The notes under the pieces were generated by a model. It saw only the letters and a list, made by a program, of their open reading frames with translations, searched no databases and was not told the DNA's origin. A program made the position numbers and the translations under genes. Source: Chromobacterium alkanivorans (GTDB lineage: Bacteria > Pseudomonadota > Gammaproteobacteria > Burkholderiales > Chromobacteriaceae). Taken from it: a DNA stretch of 64,000 nt. Shown here in pieces: positions 19,444 through 28,262 of this stretch. How positions within the stretch are numbered: the stretch's first letter is position 1; the number at the start of each line of letters is the position of its first letter. The stretch lies in the NCBI RefSeq assembly GCF_016937655.1, contig NZ_JAFHKL010000001.1:124001-188000 (forward strand), given 5' to 3'.

Positions 19444-19528
19444 TGGTGCCCAGAGTCGGACTCGAACCGACACACCTTGCGGCGGGGGATTTTGAATCCC
19501 CTGCGTCTACCAATTTCGCCATCCGGGC
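19444..19528 (-). tRNA. tRNA-Leu (anticodon CAA)
   Basis: 85-nt tRNA read on the minus strand. The acceptor stem pairs GCCCGGA with the 3' TCTGGGC, one G-T pair included, followed by discriminator A and an encoded CCA. The anticodon stem is GGGGA/TCCCC with loop TTCAAAA, giving anticodon CAA for UUG. The long variable arm (about 14 nt) is that of a class II leucine tRNA. The T arm contains GGTTCGAGTCC. Confidence 0.95.
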
Positions 19529-19609
19529 GTCTTCGGCATTCCGAGAAAACGAATGATAGCGACAGCAAATCGCTTTGTAAATCCTTTTTTCCTGGCGCTT
19601 GGCCGCGGC

Positions 19610-20506
19610 TCAACCCTGTTTCAGCTTGAGCGCGAGGTCGTAGAGCTGCTTGCGGTTGCCGTCGCAGATCTGCGCGGCCAGCGAGGCCGCCTGCTTGGTG
19701 GGCAGTTCCGCCGCCAGCAGCTTGAGCACGCGCACGGTGTCTTCCGGCACCGCGTCGTCGGCGTCCTCGCGCGCCGGCGCGGCGTCCAGAATCAGCACGA
19801 TCTCGCCGCGTTGCTGGTTGGAATCGGACTCCACCCACGCCAGCATCTCCCCGGCGGGCAGATTGCGGAAGGTTTCGAAGGTCTTGGTCAGTTCGCGCGC
19901 CAGCAGCAGGCGGCGTTCCTCGCCCAGCTCCGCGACAATGTCGCGCAGGGTATCGACGATGCGATGCGGCGCCTCGTAGCACACGGTCAGATGCGGCGCG
20001 GACAGCCATTGGCGCAGCGTCTTGCGGCGCTCGCCGCTCTTGGGCGGCAGGAAGCCGTGGAACAGGAAGGACGGCGCGGTCAGTCCGCTGGCGGACAGGG
20101 CGGCGATCACCGCGCTGGAGCCGGGCACCGGCCGCACCGGCAAGCCGGCGGCGCGCACCGCCTCCGCCAGCCGCGCGCCGGGATCGGACACCGCCGGGGT
20201 GCCGGCGTCGGACACCTGCACCACGATCTGGTCTTCGGACAGCCAGCGCACCACTTGCTCGGCCATGCCGCGCTCATTGTGCTCGCGCAGGCTGACCAGG
20301 CGTTTGACGTGGATGCCGTAGGCGGACAACAGTTGTCCGGTGACGCGGGTGTCTTCGGCGCAGACCACGTCGGCGGCGCTGAAAGCCGCCAAGGCGCGGG
20401 CGCTGATGTCGGCCAGGTTTCCAATGGGCGTGGCCACCACATATAATGTGCCGCGACAGAAACTTTCCCTGGCTGATTCAAGCAGATGAGCGAACGAAGT
20501 ATGCAA
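19610..20506 (-). CDS. rsmI: 16S rRNA 2'-O-ribose C1402 methyltransferase RsmI
   Basis: SAM-dependent tetrapyrrole-methylase-fold enzyme that methylates C1402 in the ribosomal decoding centre. Motifs are [15 protein letters not shown] at the N-terminus, CAEDTRVTG, the [15 protein letters not shown] loop and [16 protein letters not shown]. The start is uncertain. An in-frame ATG exists at 20587, but a TTG at 20506 preceded by GGAG at good spacing gives the normal N-terminal length (298 aa) and only a short overlap with the divergent lpoA. Its partnership with lpoA-yraN matches the E. coli yraL-M-N order. Confidence 0.93.
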   Translation of the reverse strand: MHTSFAHLLESARESFCRGTLYVVATPIGNLADISARALAAFSAADVVCAEDTRVTGQLLSAYGIHVKRLVSLREHNERGMAEQVVRWLSEDQIVVQVSDAGTPAVSDPGARLAEAVRAAGLPVRPVPGSSAVIAALSASGLTAPSFLFHGFLPPKSGERRKTLRQWLSAPHLTVCYEAPHRIVDTLRDIVAELGEERRLLLARELTKTFETFRNLPAGEMLAWVESDSNQQRGEIVLILDAAPAREDADDAVPEDTVRVLKLLAAELPTKQAASLAAQICDGNRKQLYDLALKLKQG

Positions 20507-21619
20507 AGACTGACTCCGCTGTTGGTTGGCGTCTTGATGACTTGGTTGACGCCGACAATGGCGCAAACCCCGGACTATATCATCCAAAGCAATACCGCGC
20601 CGCTCAAGTTGCTGGGCCAGCCGGCGCCGAAACCGGCGGCGCCGGCGGCCGCGCCGCGAGACGCCAGCGCGACGGCGGCGAAGCCGCAGCCGGCCGGCGG
20701 CCGTCTGCGCGTCGGCCTCTTGCTGCCCACCGGCTCCGCCACCCTGGGCGAAGCCGCCGCGGTGGTGCGCAGCGGGGTGGAGGCGGCGGCGAGCGTGGAT
20801 CAGAACGCCGAGCTGGTGCCCATAGCGGCCTCCGAGGACACCGCCGTGGCCGGCTACAAGCAGGCCCTGGCCAGCGGAGTCAATGTGGTGATAGGGCCGC
20901 TGTCGCGCGGGGCCATCGCCGCGGTGGCGCCCGCGGTCACCGTGCCCACACTGGCCTTGAACTCGATAGGCCGCGAAGTGCCGGCCAATCCCAAACTGTT
21001 TTCATTGTCCCTGATCGTCGAGGGCGAGGCGCGGCAGGTGGCGCGCCTGATGCACGAAGACGGCCGGGCCAACCCCTTGCTGTTGTTCGGCGCGGACAGC
21101 CTGTCCCAGCGGCTGCGCCAGGCCTTCATCGACGAATGGCGGGTGCTGAGCCGCGGCAAGTCTCCGCTGGCGCTGGAAGCGAAGCCGGACGGCCTACCGG
21201 CGATTCTGCAGGCGGCGGCCGGCGCCGACGCGGTATTCATGGCGCTGGACGCTCACGAGGCCGGCATCGTCAAGGCCGCGCTGGCGCCGGAGCTGCCGGT
21301 GTACGGCACCTCCCAGCTCAACGGCCGCGGCAGCGCGGTGGCGCTGGCCGGCGTGAGAGTGATAGACATGCCCTGGTTCCTGATGCCGGAGCACCCGGCG
21401 GTGAAGCGTTATCCGCGGCCTGCGGCGGCGCTGACGACGCAGACCGAGCGCCTGTACGCGCTGGGCGTGGACGCCTGGCGGCTGGCGGTGCTGCTGGCCG
21501 GCGCGCGGCAACCGACCGGGCTGAGGCTGGACGGCGTCACCGGCGATTTGAGGCTGGGACGCGACCGCCTGTTCGAGCGCCAGTTGCCGATGGCGGTGTT
21601 GAGCGTGGAGCAGCCGTAG
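20486..21619 (+). CDS. lpoA: Penicillin-binding protein activator LpoA-like
   Basis: 377-aa protein with an N-terminal signal sequence cleaved near [10 protein letters not shown] proline/alanine linker (about 45-70) is followed by a periplasmic-binding-protein-like domain [27 protein letters not shown]. This corresponds to the C-terminal domain of LpoA (YraM), which activates PBP1a. Unlike E. coli LpoA it has no lipobox cysteine and no TPR-like N-terminal domain, so it may be periplasmic rather than lipid-anchored. A second ATG at 20501 is also possible. Confidence 0.85.
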   Translation: MSERSMQRLTPLLVGVLMTWLTPTMAQTPDYIIQSNTAPLKLLGQPAPKPAAPAAAPRDASATAAKPQPAGGRLRVGLLLPTGSATLGEAAAVVRSGVEAAASVDQNAELVPIAASEDTAVAGYKQALASGVNVVIGPLSRGAIAAVAPAVTVPTLALNSIGREVPANPKLFSLSLIVEGEARQVARLMHEDGRANPLLLFGADSLSQRLRQAFIDEWRVLSRGKSPLALEAKPDGLPAILQAAAGADAVFMALDAHEAGIVKAALAPELPVYGTSQLNGRGSAVALAGVRVIDMPWFLMPEHPAVKRYPRPAAALTTQTERLYALGVDAWRLAVLLAGARQPTGLRLDGVTGDLRLGRDRLFERQLPMAVLSVEQP

Positions 21620-21954
21620 TGAACCCGCAGGGCCGGCTCGCCGAAGACAAGGCGCTGGCCTGGCTGCTGCAGCGGGGCCTGACGCTGGTGGAGCGCAACT
21701 GGTCCTGCCGCGGCGGCGAAATTGATCTGATCATGCGCGATGGGCGCTATTGGGTGTTCATCGAAGTGCGCCATCGCGCCAGCGCGGCCTTCGGCGGCGC
21801 GGCCGCCAGCATAGGCGCGGCCAAGCAAAGGAAACTCATGCTGGCCGCCGAGGTCTATCTGTCCCAAAAGGGAATAGACGCGCCATGCCGTTTTGACGCG
21901 GTGTTGACCGTGGGCGGGGCGGAGCCGCAGTGGTTGCAGAATATTTTCATGTAG
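21619..21954 (+). CDS. yraN: UPF0102 (YraN) nuclease-fold protein
   Basis: 111-aa protein of the YraN family, a restriction-endonuclease-like fold with an Asp-Glu-x-Lys-type centre. [22 protein letters not shown] is visible; the usual Lys of EVK is replaced by Arg here. It starts with GTG overlapping the lpoA stop (TAGTG). An ATG-started reading in this frame from upstream would run through lpoA and is rejected. Function in the cell is not established; cluster position is conserved with lpoA. Confidence 0.88.
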   Translation: MNPQGRLAEDKALAWLLQRGLTLVERNWSCRGGEIDLIMRDGRYWVFIEVRHRASAAFGGAAASIGAAKQRKLMLAAEVYLSQKGIDAPCRFDAVLTVGGAEPQWLQNIFM

Positions 21955-21976
21955 TGTTGAAAGATAAGGATGTCCC

Positions 21977-22567
21977 ATGGATTTGATTGACCGCGTCAGC
22001 GGGCATTTCCTGGAAAGCATCGCCGTCAAGCAGGAGGCGATGGAATTGCTGTCGCCGGCGATAGCCGCGGCGGCGGAACAGATGGTGGCTTGCCTGATGA
22101 ACGAAGGCAAGATTCTGGCTTGCGGCAACGGCGGTTCGGCGGCGGACGCGCAAAACTTCGCCGCGGAAATGGTGGGGCGCTTCGAGAAGGAGCGTCCGGG
22201 CTTGGCAGCGCTGTCGCTGGCCACCGACGGCTCGGCCCTGACCGCGATCGGCAACAATTACGATTTCGACATGGTGTTTTCCAAGCAGGTCAGGGCCCTG
22301 GGCCACACCAACGACCTGTTGTTGGCGATTTCGGCGTCCGGCAATTCCGCCAACGTGATCGAGGCCATTTACGCGGCGCATGAGCGCGGCATGAGCGTGA
22401 TCGCCTTGACCGGCATGGACGGCGGCAAGGTGGCCGAGATCCTGTCGCCGGAAGACATTCAGTTGATCGTGCCGGCGATGCGCAGCTGCCGGATTCAGGA
22501 AGTGCATACCCTGGTGGTCCACGCCCTGTGCGACACCATAGATTACATGCTGTTGGGAGGTGAATGA
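21977..22567 (+). CDS. gmhA: SIS-domain phosphoheptose isomerase / DiaA-like protein
   Basis: 196-aa sugar isomerase (SIS) domain protein with GNGGSAADAQNFAAEMVGRF and the isomerase-type ISASGNSANVIEA loops. GmhA makes D-glycero-D-manno-heptose 7-phosphate for lipopolysaccharide. The paralogue DiaA instead binds DnaA at the origin, and it occupies this same place (lpoA-yraN-diaA-dolP) in E. coli. Sequence alone cannot separate the two; Neisseriales genes at this position are usually called gmhA. Confidence 0.85.
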   Translation: MDLIDRVSGHFLESIAVKQEAMELLSPAIAAAAEQMVACLMNEGKILACGNGGSAADAQNFAAEMVGRFEKERPGLAALSLATDGSALTAIGNNYDFDMVFSKQVRALGHTNDLLLAISASGNSANVIEAIYAAHERGMSVIALTGMDGGKVAEILSPEDIQLIVPAMRSCRIQEVHTLVVHALCDTIDYMLLGGE

Positions 22568-23148
22568 TGAAGCGTCGCGTATTCGCGGTATTGTTGGCTG
22601 CTGGCTTCAGCAGCGCTCTGAGCGGTTGTTTCGGCGTAGTGGCGGCGGGCGCGGCCGGCGGCGCGCTGGTGGCCACCGATCGCCGCACTAGCGGCGCCTA
22701 TGTGGACGATCAGGGCATCGAGCTGAAAGCCGCCGACCAGATCGGCAAGCAGCTGCCGTCCGCCCATGTCAACACCACCAGCTTCAACCGCGCGGTGCTG
22801 TTGACCGGAGAAGTGCCCAGCGAGCAGGCGCGCCAGCAGGCGGAACTGACCGCGCGCGGCATCCCCAATGTGCGCCGCGTGTTCAACTACACCGTGGTGG
22901 CGCCGTCGTCCGGCTTCTCCGAGCGCAGCAGCGACACCTGGGTGACCAGCAAGGCGCGCACCCGGCTGCTGGACGGCAAGGGCTACAACCCGAACAACGT
23001 CAAGGTGGTGACCGAGCGCGGCGTGGTCTACATGCTGGGCATGGTGACCCAGGCCGAAGGCGCGGCCGCGGCCAAGGTGGTCAGCGAGACCTCCGGCGTG
23101 CAGAAAGTGGTGACCTTGTTCGAATACATCAACGACATCGCGCAGTGA
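22564..23148 (+). CDS. dolP: BON-domain outer-membrane lipoprotein (DolP-like)
   Basis: 194-aa lipoprotein with signal peptide and lipobox LSGC (Cys at about residue 22). It contains two BON domains, about 45-115 and 125-190. The first includes NTTSFNRAVLLTGEVPSEQARQQAE and the second VVTERGVVYMLGMVTQAEG. The family (DolP/YraP, GNA2091 in Neisseria) sits at the inner leaflet of the outer membrane and supports envelope integrity. The start overlaps the gmhA stop by 4 nt. A terminator follows 20 bp later. Confidence 0.9.
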   Translation: MMKRRVFAVLLAAGFSSALSGCFGVVAAGAAGGALVATDRRTSGAYVDDQGIELKAADQIGKQLPSAHVNTTSFNRAVLLTGEVPSEQARQQAELTARGIPNVRRVFNYTVVAPSSGFSERSSDTWVTSKARTRLLDGKGYNPNNVKVVTERGVVYMLGMVTQAEGAAAAKVVSETSGVQKVVTLFEYINDIAQ

Positions 23149-23168
23149 CGCGGATGTCCCGCGACGAC

Positions 23169-23193
23169 AAGCCCGGCTTTGGCCGGGCTTTTT
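23169..23193 (+). terminator. Rho-independent terminator after dolP
   Basis: Perfect 9-bp stem AAGCCCGGC / GCCGGGCTT with a TTTG loop and a five-T tail, 20 bp after the lipoprotein stop. Confidence 0.92.
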
Positions 23194-23381
23194 CATTGTC
23201 CGGCGGCGCGAATACGGAAAATCTCCGGTTTTTTTAAGAAAAATCCTATGTCCGCTGGCCGGCGGTTCTGCTGGAATCTGCCTTGCTGCCGAAACCCCGT
23301 GTTTCGGCGCATTTCTGACGCCCGGCCGTAGCCGGGCGGTACCGGCAACGCAGTTGGCAAGACGGGCGAGGACGCGGCTTT

Positions 23382-24176
23382 ATGAACCAGGCGGGCAAGA
23401 TATCGACGGAGGCGCGGGAGCGCATCATTGCGGCGGCGGCGGAACTGTACGAGAAGTCCGGCCGCAAGCGGCATCCCTCCGTCGACCAGGTCCGTCAGCT
23501 GGCGGGCGTGGACATGGACGCCGCCAGCGTGGTGCTCAAAGACTGGCGACGGGTGCAGCCGGCGATGGCGGCGGCCTTGGACGGCGAGGTGCCGGAAGGC
23601 GTCAGCCAGGCGGGGTTGGCCGCGCTGGAGGCGATCTGGACGCAAGCCAAGGCCTTGGCCAACGACAGCTTGAGCGCCGCCCAGGCCGCCTGGGAGCGCG
23701 AGCGGGCCGAACTGGACCAGCTGCGCGCCGAGCTGGCCGGCGCTTTCGAACGCCAGGCGGCGGAGCTGGACGCCACCCGCCGCCAGCTGTCGGCCTCGCT
23801 GGCCTTGACCGCGCAGCAGGCGCAGGACCTGGCGGTGGCGCAGCCGCAGGCGGAAGCGTTCCGCGAGCGCATGGACAAGGCCGAGGTTCGCGTCGGCGAA
23901 CTGGAGCGGGAGCTGTCCGAGGCGAAAAGCGAGCTGCTGCGGGCTCAGAACGAGTTGCGGCTGAGCGCCGCCGACGGCCGGGCGGCGGAAACGGCGCTGG
24001 CCAAACTGCGCGGCGAATTGCTGCAATCCGGCGCCAGCGCCGCGATGAAGGCGGAAGTGGCCAGGATCAAGACGCCGCCCAAGCCAGTGGTCGCGCCGCA
24101 GGCCGGCGAGGAGCCGTCCTTGACGGCCGCCTACACGCCGCAGCCGGCCGCCGAGGACATTCTGAAGTTTCGTTGA
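23382..24176 (+). CDS. KfrA-like coiled-coil DNA-binding protein
   Basis: 264-aa protein whose first 60 residues (ISTEARERIIAAAAELYEKSGRKRHPSVDQVRQLAGV) match the N-terminal DNA-binding domain of KfrA, best known as a plasmid partition-associated regulator. Residues about 75-225 form a long alpha-helical coiled coil rich in Glu, Ala and Gln. The tail is proline-rich. It stands alone between a terminator and a convergent gene. The role here, whether repressor or nucleoid-structuring protein, is unknown. Confidence 0.75.
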   Translation: MNQAGKISTEARERIIAAAAELYEKSGRKRHPSVDQVRQLAGVDMDAASVVLKDWRRVQPAMAAALDGEVPEGVSQAGLAALEAIWTQAKALANDSLSAAQAAWERERAELDQLRAELAGAFERQAAELDATRRQLSASLALTAQQAQDLAVAQPQAEAFRERMDKAEVRVGELERELSEAKSELLRAQNELRLSAADGRAAETALAKLRGELLQSGASAAMKAEVARIKTPPKPVVAPQAGEEPSLTAAYTPQPAAEDILKFR

Positions 24177-24191
24177 CGCCTGCGGCCGCCG

Positions 24192-25385
24192 TCAGTGCTG
24201 GGGAATCAGCACGTCGGCGCACAGCACGTGCATGATTTCGTCGATTTCTATCGCCATCGAGATGGTTACGCAGGAGCGGGTGTCGGTCATCGACAGATAA
24301 GGCTCGCTCATATACAGCACGCCGGGTTGATCCACCGCGTGCTGGAAGTAGCTGCGCCGCGACCAGACCGCGCCGGTGGTGTCCACCAGCGGCGCGAACT
24401 TGGGGTTGGCGGCGGCCAGCGGCTGGCGGCTGTTCAGGTTGCGGCCGATCTGGCGTCCGGCGCTGTCCAGCAGGAAGCAGCGCACCACGTCCGGCAGCGC
24501 CAGCATCGGCTTGGCGGCCAGGTCGAACGGCGTGCCCTGCATCAGCGAGATGGCGCTTTGCACGAAGGATTGCCGCGCCAACTCGATCTGGCGCCGGGTC
24601 AGTTTGCGCTTCAGCAGCTCGCGCGCCATCAGTTCGTCCCAGCGTTCGTCGATGCGGGGAGTGATGATGTGGTCCTGGTCCGGCTGATCGCTGGGGTGGG
24701 CGACGAAATAACCCTGCACCAAATCGCAGCCCGACTCCAGCGCGATCAGCACGTCCTGATCCGTTTCTATCCCTTCCTCCACCACCAACGCCCCAATTTC
24801 GTGCATCAGCCGCACCAGCTTGGCCAGCAGATTGCGGGTGCGCGGCTGGTGGACGGCGGCGCGCAGCAGGTGGCGGTCGAATTTGACCAGATCCGGCTCC
24901 AGCTGGCAGACGCGGTCCAGATTGGAGTGGCCGACGCCGAAATCGTCGATGGCGATCAGGAAACCGCTGCTTTTCAGCACATTGACGCCTTCGATCAGCG
25001 CCTCGTCCACCTCCAGCACGTGTTCCAGCACTTCCAGCACCACCTGGCTGGGGTCCAGGCCGGCGGCCTTGATGCCGTTGGCCAGGGCCATCGCGCGTTC
25101 CGGCCGCGATAGGGAGGCGGCGTCGATATTGAGAAACAGCCAGCAAGGGTGATCGCTTTGCATCTGGCTGAAACGGACGGCATGGGCTTCGCTCGCCGCC
25201 AGGTCCAGCTGGTGGCGGCGTTCGGGCGAGACGACGGAGTAAAAGGCCTCCGCCGGCGTCAGCGGGGACGTGTCCTGTCTGGCGCGCAGCAAAGCTTCCA
25301 TGCCTATCGTGCGGCGATGCGCCAGACTGTAGATAGGCTGGAAGTGACTGCCGAGTTTCAAGCCGGCATGCTCGAATTCTTTCAT
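24192..25385 (-). CDS. EAL-domain c-di-GMP phosphodiesterase with C-terminal sensor domain
   Basis: 397-aa cytoplasmic protein. An EAL domain spans about residues 10-245, with catalytic residues intact: EALLRAR, the Asn of LFLNIDA, the Glu of VVLEVLEH, IAIDDFGVG, the Lys of VKFD, EEGIE and the Gln of LVQGYF. It should therefore hydrolyse c-di-GMP. Residues about 270-395 form a PAS/Cache-like domain similar in arrangement to Bacillus YkuI, a probable ligand sensor. No membrane segment. Convergent with the KfrA-like gene, 15 bp apart. Confidence 0.88.
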   Translation of the reverse strand: MKEFEHAGLKLGSHFQPIYSLAHRRTIGMEALLRARQDTSPLTPAEAFYSVVSPERRHQLDLAASEAHAVRFSQMQSDHPCWLFLNIDAASLSRPERAMALANGIKAAGLDPSQVVLEVLEHVLEVDEALIEGVNVLKSSGFLIAIDDFGVGHSNLDRVCQLEPDLVKFDRHLLRAAVHQPRTRNLLAKLVRLMHEIGALVVEEGIETDQDVLIALESGCDLVQGYFVAHPSDQPDQDHIITPRIDERWDELMARELLKRKLTRRQIELARQSFVQSAISLMQGTPFDLAAKPMLALPDVVRCFLLDSAGRQIGRNLNSRQPLAAANPKFAPLVDTTGAVWSRRSYFQHAVDQPGVLYMSEPYLSMTDTRSCVTISMAIEIDEIMHVLCADVLIPQH

Positions 25386-25475
25386 GGAATAGCTGCCCTC
25401 CGTGGCGCGGACTCTACGGCCGGTATTGTTTTTTTGCCTGAAGCAATCGGCATTCCAGTTTAGTGCATCGCCATT

Positions 25476-25507
25476 AAAAATAAAAAAACGGGCCAGGCGG
25501 CCCGTTT
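25476..25507 (-). terminator. Rho-independent terminator of the Tim44-like gene
   Basis: On the minus strand, a perfect 9-bp stem AAACGGGCC / GGCCCGTTT with a 4-nt loop, followed by a T-rich tail. It begins 24 bp after the stop at 25531. Confidence 0.92.
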
Positions 25508-25530
25508 GGATAAAGATGTTAAAAAGCTTG

Positions 25531-26517
25531 CTACTGTTGGATGCCCGCCACCAACCACTTGCCGTTGGTGCTGTCGTCCTTGATGTAGTGCCAGTATTCG
25601 GAGAACGGCTCCGCCGACGCGCCCACAGCCTCGCTGACCGTGCCGGAGAAGCGCACGCTGGCGATGTAGCGGCCGCCTTCCATGCTGGCTTCGGACAGCT
25701 GGCAGTCCAGTTGCGGGAAATCGGCCACCTCGGTGTTGGCGGCGATGTCTTCGCGCAGGGCGTTGAACAGGTCCGGCGTCATGTACTTGCGCACTTCTTC
25801 CAGACTTTCCGTGCTGTTCAGGTTTTGCAGGTGCAGGAAGGTGGCCTTGGCCTGACGCAGGAAGTGCGGGGTTTCGGTACCGTCCGGCAGCCGCGCGGGC
25901 GCCTCGTTCATCGCGCCGCCGCCAAAGCCGGCTTGCGCGCCGCCCAGGCCGGAGCCGATTTTCGGGATGGAGTCGAAACGGGCCGGTTCCTGGTAGCCGC
26001 CCATGTTCTGCGGCATGCCCGCTGCTTGCGGAGCGGCCATGGCCGGACGAGCGGCGCCGGCCTTGCGGCGGAAGAACATGTAGCCGCCGATCAGCACCGC
26101 GCCCAGCAGGGCCAGCGTGCCCCAGGGCATGCCGCCGCTTTTCTGCGGTTGCTGGCCTTGGGCTTGCGCCGCGAGAGCCGGATCGGCGTTGCCGTTGGCT
26201 GCGGCCGGCGCTTGCTGCTGGCCTTTGTCGCTCATGGCGGAGCCCAGCATGTAACCCGCGGCGGCGCCCGCGGCGCCGGCGGCTACGGCGGTGCCGATGC
26301 CGGGGCCGGATTTGGGTTGAGCTTGGGTCGGAGCGGGCGCTTGCGCGGGCGGCGCAACCGGGCGCGCCGGCGCTTGTTGTTGGTAAGAACGGGTGGGGGC
26401 CGAGCGCTGCATGCCGGCGCTCTTGCCTTTACCTAGGCGGGCCGCTTCCGCGAACGGAGCGGCCAACATGGAAACCATGGTGAAGGCGAGCATGATCGTC
26501 TTCGCGCGGGTGGTCAT
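25531..26517 (-). CDS. Tim44-like domain membrane protein
   Basis: 328-aa protein. The N-terminal signal peptide ends near PFAEAARLGKG. A long Gln/Pro/Ala-rich low-complexity region follows (about 35-125), with a short glycine-rich hydrophobic patch. A membrane helix (WGTLALLGAVLIGGYMFF) precedes a basic FRRKAG. The C-terminal Tim44-like domain (about 200-326) starts LRQAKATFLHLQNLNSTESLEEVRKYM. The bacterial family is related to the mitochondrial Tim44 lipid- and protein-binding domain. Function is not established. Confidence 0.87.
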   Translation of the reverse strand: MTTRAKTIMLAFTMVSMLAAPFAEAARLGKGKSAGMQRSAPTRSYQQQAPARPVAPPAQAPAPTQAQPKSGPGIGTAVAAGAAGAAAGYMLGSAMSDKGQQQAPAAANGNADPALAAQAQGQQPQKSGGMPWGTLALLGAVLIGGYMFFRRKAGAARPAMAAPQAAGMPQNMGGYQEPARFDSIPKIGSGLGGAQAGFGGGAMNEAPARLPDGTETPHFLRQAKATFLHLQNLNSTESLEEVRKYMTPDLFNALREDIAANTEVADFPQLDCQLSEASMEGGRYIASVRFSGTVSEAVGASAEPFSEYWHYIKDDSTNGKWLVAGIQQ

Positions 26518-26573
26518 ATTTGCTTTTTTCCTGAGTGGTTGGTATCGCCCCGGTATGACTGGGGCGCAAAAGA

Positions 26574-27272
26574 TTAGTTCGGGGTCAACGGCTGAATTTC
26601 AATGACTTGCGCATGGTTTTTTTCCACGCGGAAGCGCACATTCCATTGGTGCAGCGCCACGCCGTAAACCCGCTCCGGATCGTCCTGATAGGCCGGACGC
26701 GGGTCCTGGGCCAGCACCTGCTCCACCAGCAGCGCGAAGTCGGCCGGCAGGCCGGGAGCGGCCAGTTGGGCGCGGGCGGCGGCGTCCCAGCCCACGCTCA
26801 ATTGCGGCGGCGGGCCGTCGACGAAGCCGCCGCGGGCGTCGGCTTGGGCCTCGACGAAGGGAATATAGGGTTTGATGTCCAGCACCGGAGTGCCGTCCAG
26901 CAGATCGGCGCCCTCCAGCGTCAGCACCACCTTGGGTTGGGTGTCTATCCGCAGCAGCCGCACCAGCGATAGGCCCAGCGGGTTGGGGCGATGGGTGGCG
27001 CGGCTGGCGAACACGCCGACCTTGGCGTTGCCGCCCAGCCGCGGCGGGCGCACCAGCGGCTGCCAGCCGCGCTCGGCGGTTTGATGGAACACGAAGCTGA
27101 TCCAGACATGGGAAAACGCGTCCAGCCCGCGCACCATGTCGGGGTGATCGTAGGGCGGCAGCAGTTCCAGCGTGATGCGGGCGGCGTTGACCAGCGAGGG
27201 CTGGCGCGGGATGCCGAATTTTTCGCGGTAGGGCGAGCGGATCACGCCTACCGTTTCAAAGGTGTAGCTCAT
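26574..27272 (-). CDS. trmO: tRNA (N6-threonylcarbamoyl-A37)-N6-methyltransferase TrmO
   Basis: SAM-dependent enzyme that adds a methyl group to t6A37 of tRNA. The 232-aa protein starts MSYTFETVGVIRSPYREKFGIPRQPS. It carries the signature HVWISFVFHQ, then FASRATHRPNPLGLSLVRLL and DIKPYIPFVE, typical of the TsaA/YaeB/TrmO beta-barrel family. The ATG at 27272 is chosen by homology; an open reading frame continues upstream through unrelated sequence. It lies 41 bp from the acyltransferase gene upstream on the same strand. Confidence 0.93.
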   Translation of the reverse strand: MSYTFETVGVIRSPYREKFGIPRQPSLVNAARITLELLPPYDHPDMVRGLDAFSHVWISFVFHQTAERGWQPLVRPPRLGGNAKVGVFASRATHRPNPLGLSLVRLLRIDTQPKVVLTLEGADLLDGTPVLDIKPYIPFVEAQADARGGFVDGPPPQLSVGWDAAARAQLAAPGLPADFALLVEQVLAQDPRPAYQDDPERVYGVALHQWNVRFRVEKNHAQVIEIQPLTPN

Positions 27273-27313
27273 GGCCGGATTGTAGCATCCGGCCATGCGC
27301 CAGGTGCTTGCCG

Positions 27314-28063
27314 CTAGCCGACGAAGTGCTTGTTGTAGCGGCCGTTCAGCCGGCTCATCGGCAACAGCATGAAGAAGTCCGCGCAGTTGAAGTCCGGGTC
27401 CCAGGCCGGTTCGCCGCAAATATAGGCGCCGGCGCGCAGATAGCCCTTGATCAGCGCCGGCATCGGCGCGGAAGGCGCGTCGTCGCAGACGCGGTCCAGC
27501 GGCAAGGGCAGATGGGGAAACACTCGCCATTCCGCCGGCGACAGGTGCTTGCCCTCCAGCTGGCGGTAGAGGCTGACCGCCTGGTGGCCGCCGTCGCTCA
27601 GCGACACGCTGGCGCAGCCGGCCAGGTATTGGCCGCCGTGCTGTTGCACGTAATCGGCCAGGCCGGACCAGAGCAGGGCGATCACCGCGCCGGAGCGGAA
27701 GTCGCGGTGCACGCAGGAGCGGCCCACTTCGATCAGGCCGGCGCGCAGATGGGCCAGCCGAGTCAGATCGAACTCGTGTTCGGAATACAGGCTGGGCGCG
27801 CGGCGCGCCATGGCCGGGGACAGCATGCGGTAAGTGCCCACCACCAGGCCGCTGACGGCGTCTTCCACGATCAGATGGTCGCACAAGGCGTCGTATTCGT
27901 CGCAATCGATGCCCAGGTCGCGGGAGCCGAGCTCCGCGCCCATTTCCCCGGCAAACACCTCGAAGCGCAGTTTCTGCGCGCGGCGGATATCCTGCGCTTC
28001 GCTGGCCACGCGCACGCTTAGGCGCGGTTTGGCGCTCACGGCAAGCTGTTCATTTAGCAGCAT
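27314..28063 (-). CDS. OlsB-type N-acyltransferase (GNAT fold)
   Basis: 249-aa acyl-ACP-dependent N-acyltransferase resembling ornithine N-alpha-acyltransferase (OlsB), which makes lyso-ornithine lipid. Family features are RRAQKLRFEVFAGEMGAEL, the acidic DEYDALCDHLIVED strand, VGTYRML, EVGRSCVHRDFRSGAVIALLW and a C-terminal YLRAGAYICGEPAWDPDFNCADFF. No olsA (O-acyltransferase) gene is adjacent, so ornithine-lipid synthesis is plausible but needs a partner elsewhere. Divergent from mnmG. Confidence 0.85.
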   Translation of the reverse strand: MLLNEQLAVSAKPRLSVRVASEAQDIRRAQKLRFEVFAGEMGAELGSRDLGIDCDEYDALCDHLIVEDAVSGLVVGTYRMLSPAMARRAPSLYSEHEFDLTRLAHLRAGLIEVGRSCVHRDFRSGAVIALLWSGLADYVQQHGGQYLAGCASVSLSDGGHQAVSLYRQLEGKHLSPAEWRVFPHLPLPLDRVCDDAPSAPMPALIKGYLRAGAYICGEPAWDPDFNCADFFMLLPMSRLNGRYNKHFVG

Positions 28064-28262
28064 GTTTTGCTCCCTTTTGTGGTGAGCCCCATGCTAGGCA
28101 GCTTGTTTGACGCGGCGATGTCTTTAATATGACCATCGGGTGACCGGCGCTTGACGTCGCCATTACCGGCTGGATTTATTGAAATCAACGACTTACGCTG
28201 GTTCAGGATTTGGCGTAGAATAGGCCGTTTTTCCGTTCGATTTGCTCTTTACCGACAAAGCC

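Noticed and set aside
28064-28262. Possible replication origin next to mnmG
   Set aside because: mnmG-rsmG-parAB is often near oriC, but no cluster of TTATCCACA-type DnaA boxes and no AT-rich unwinding region was seen in this gap. At most the window is origin-proximal.
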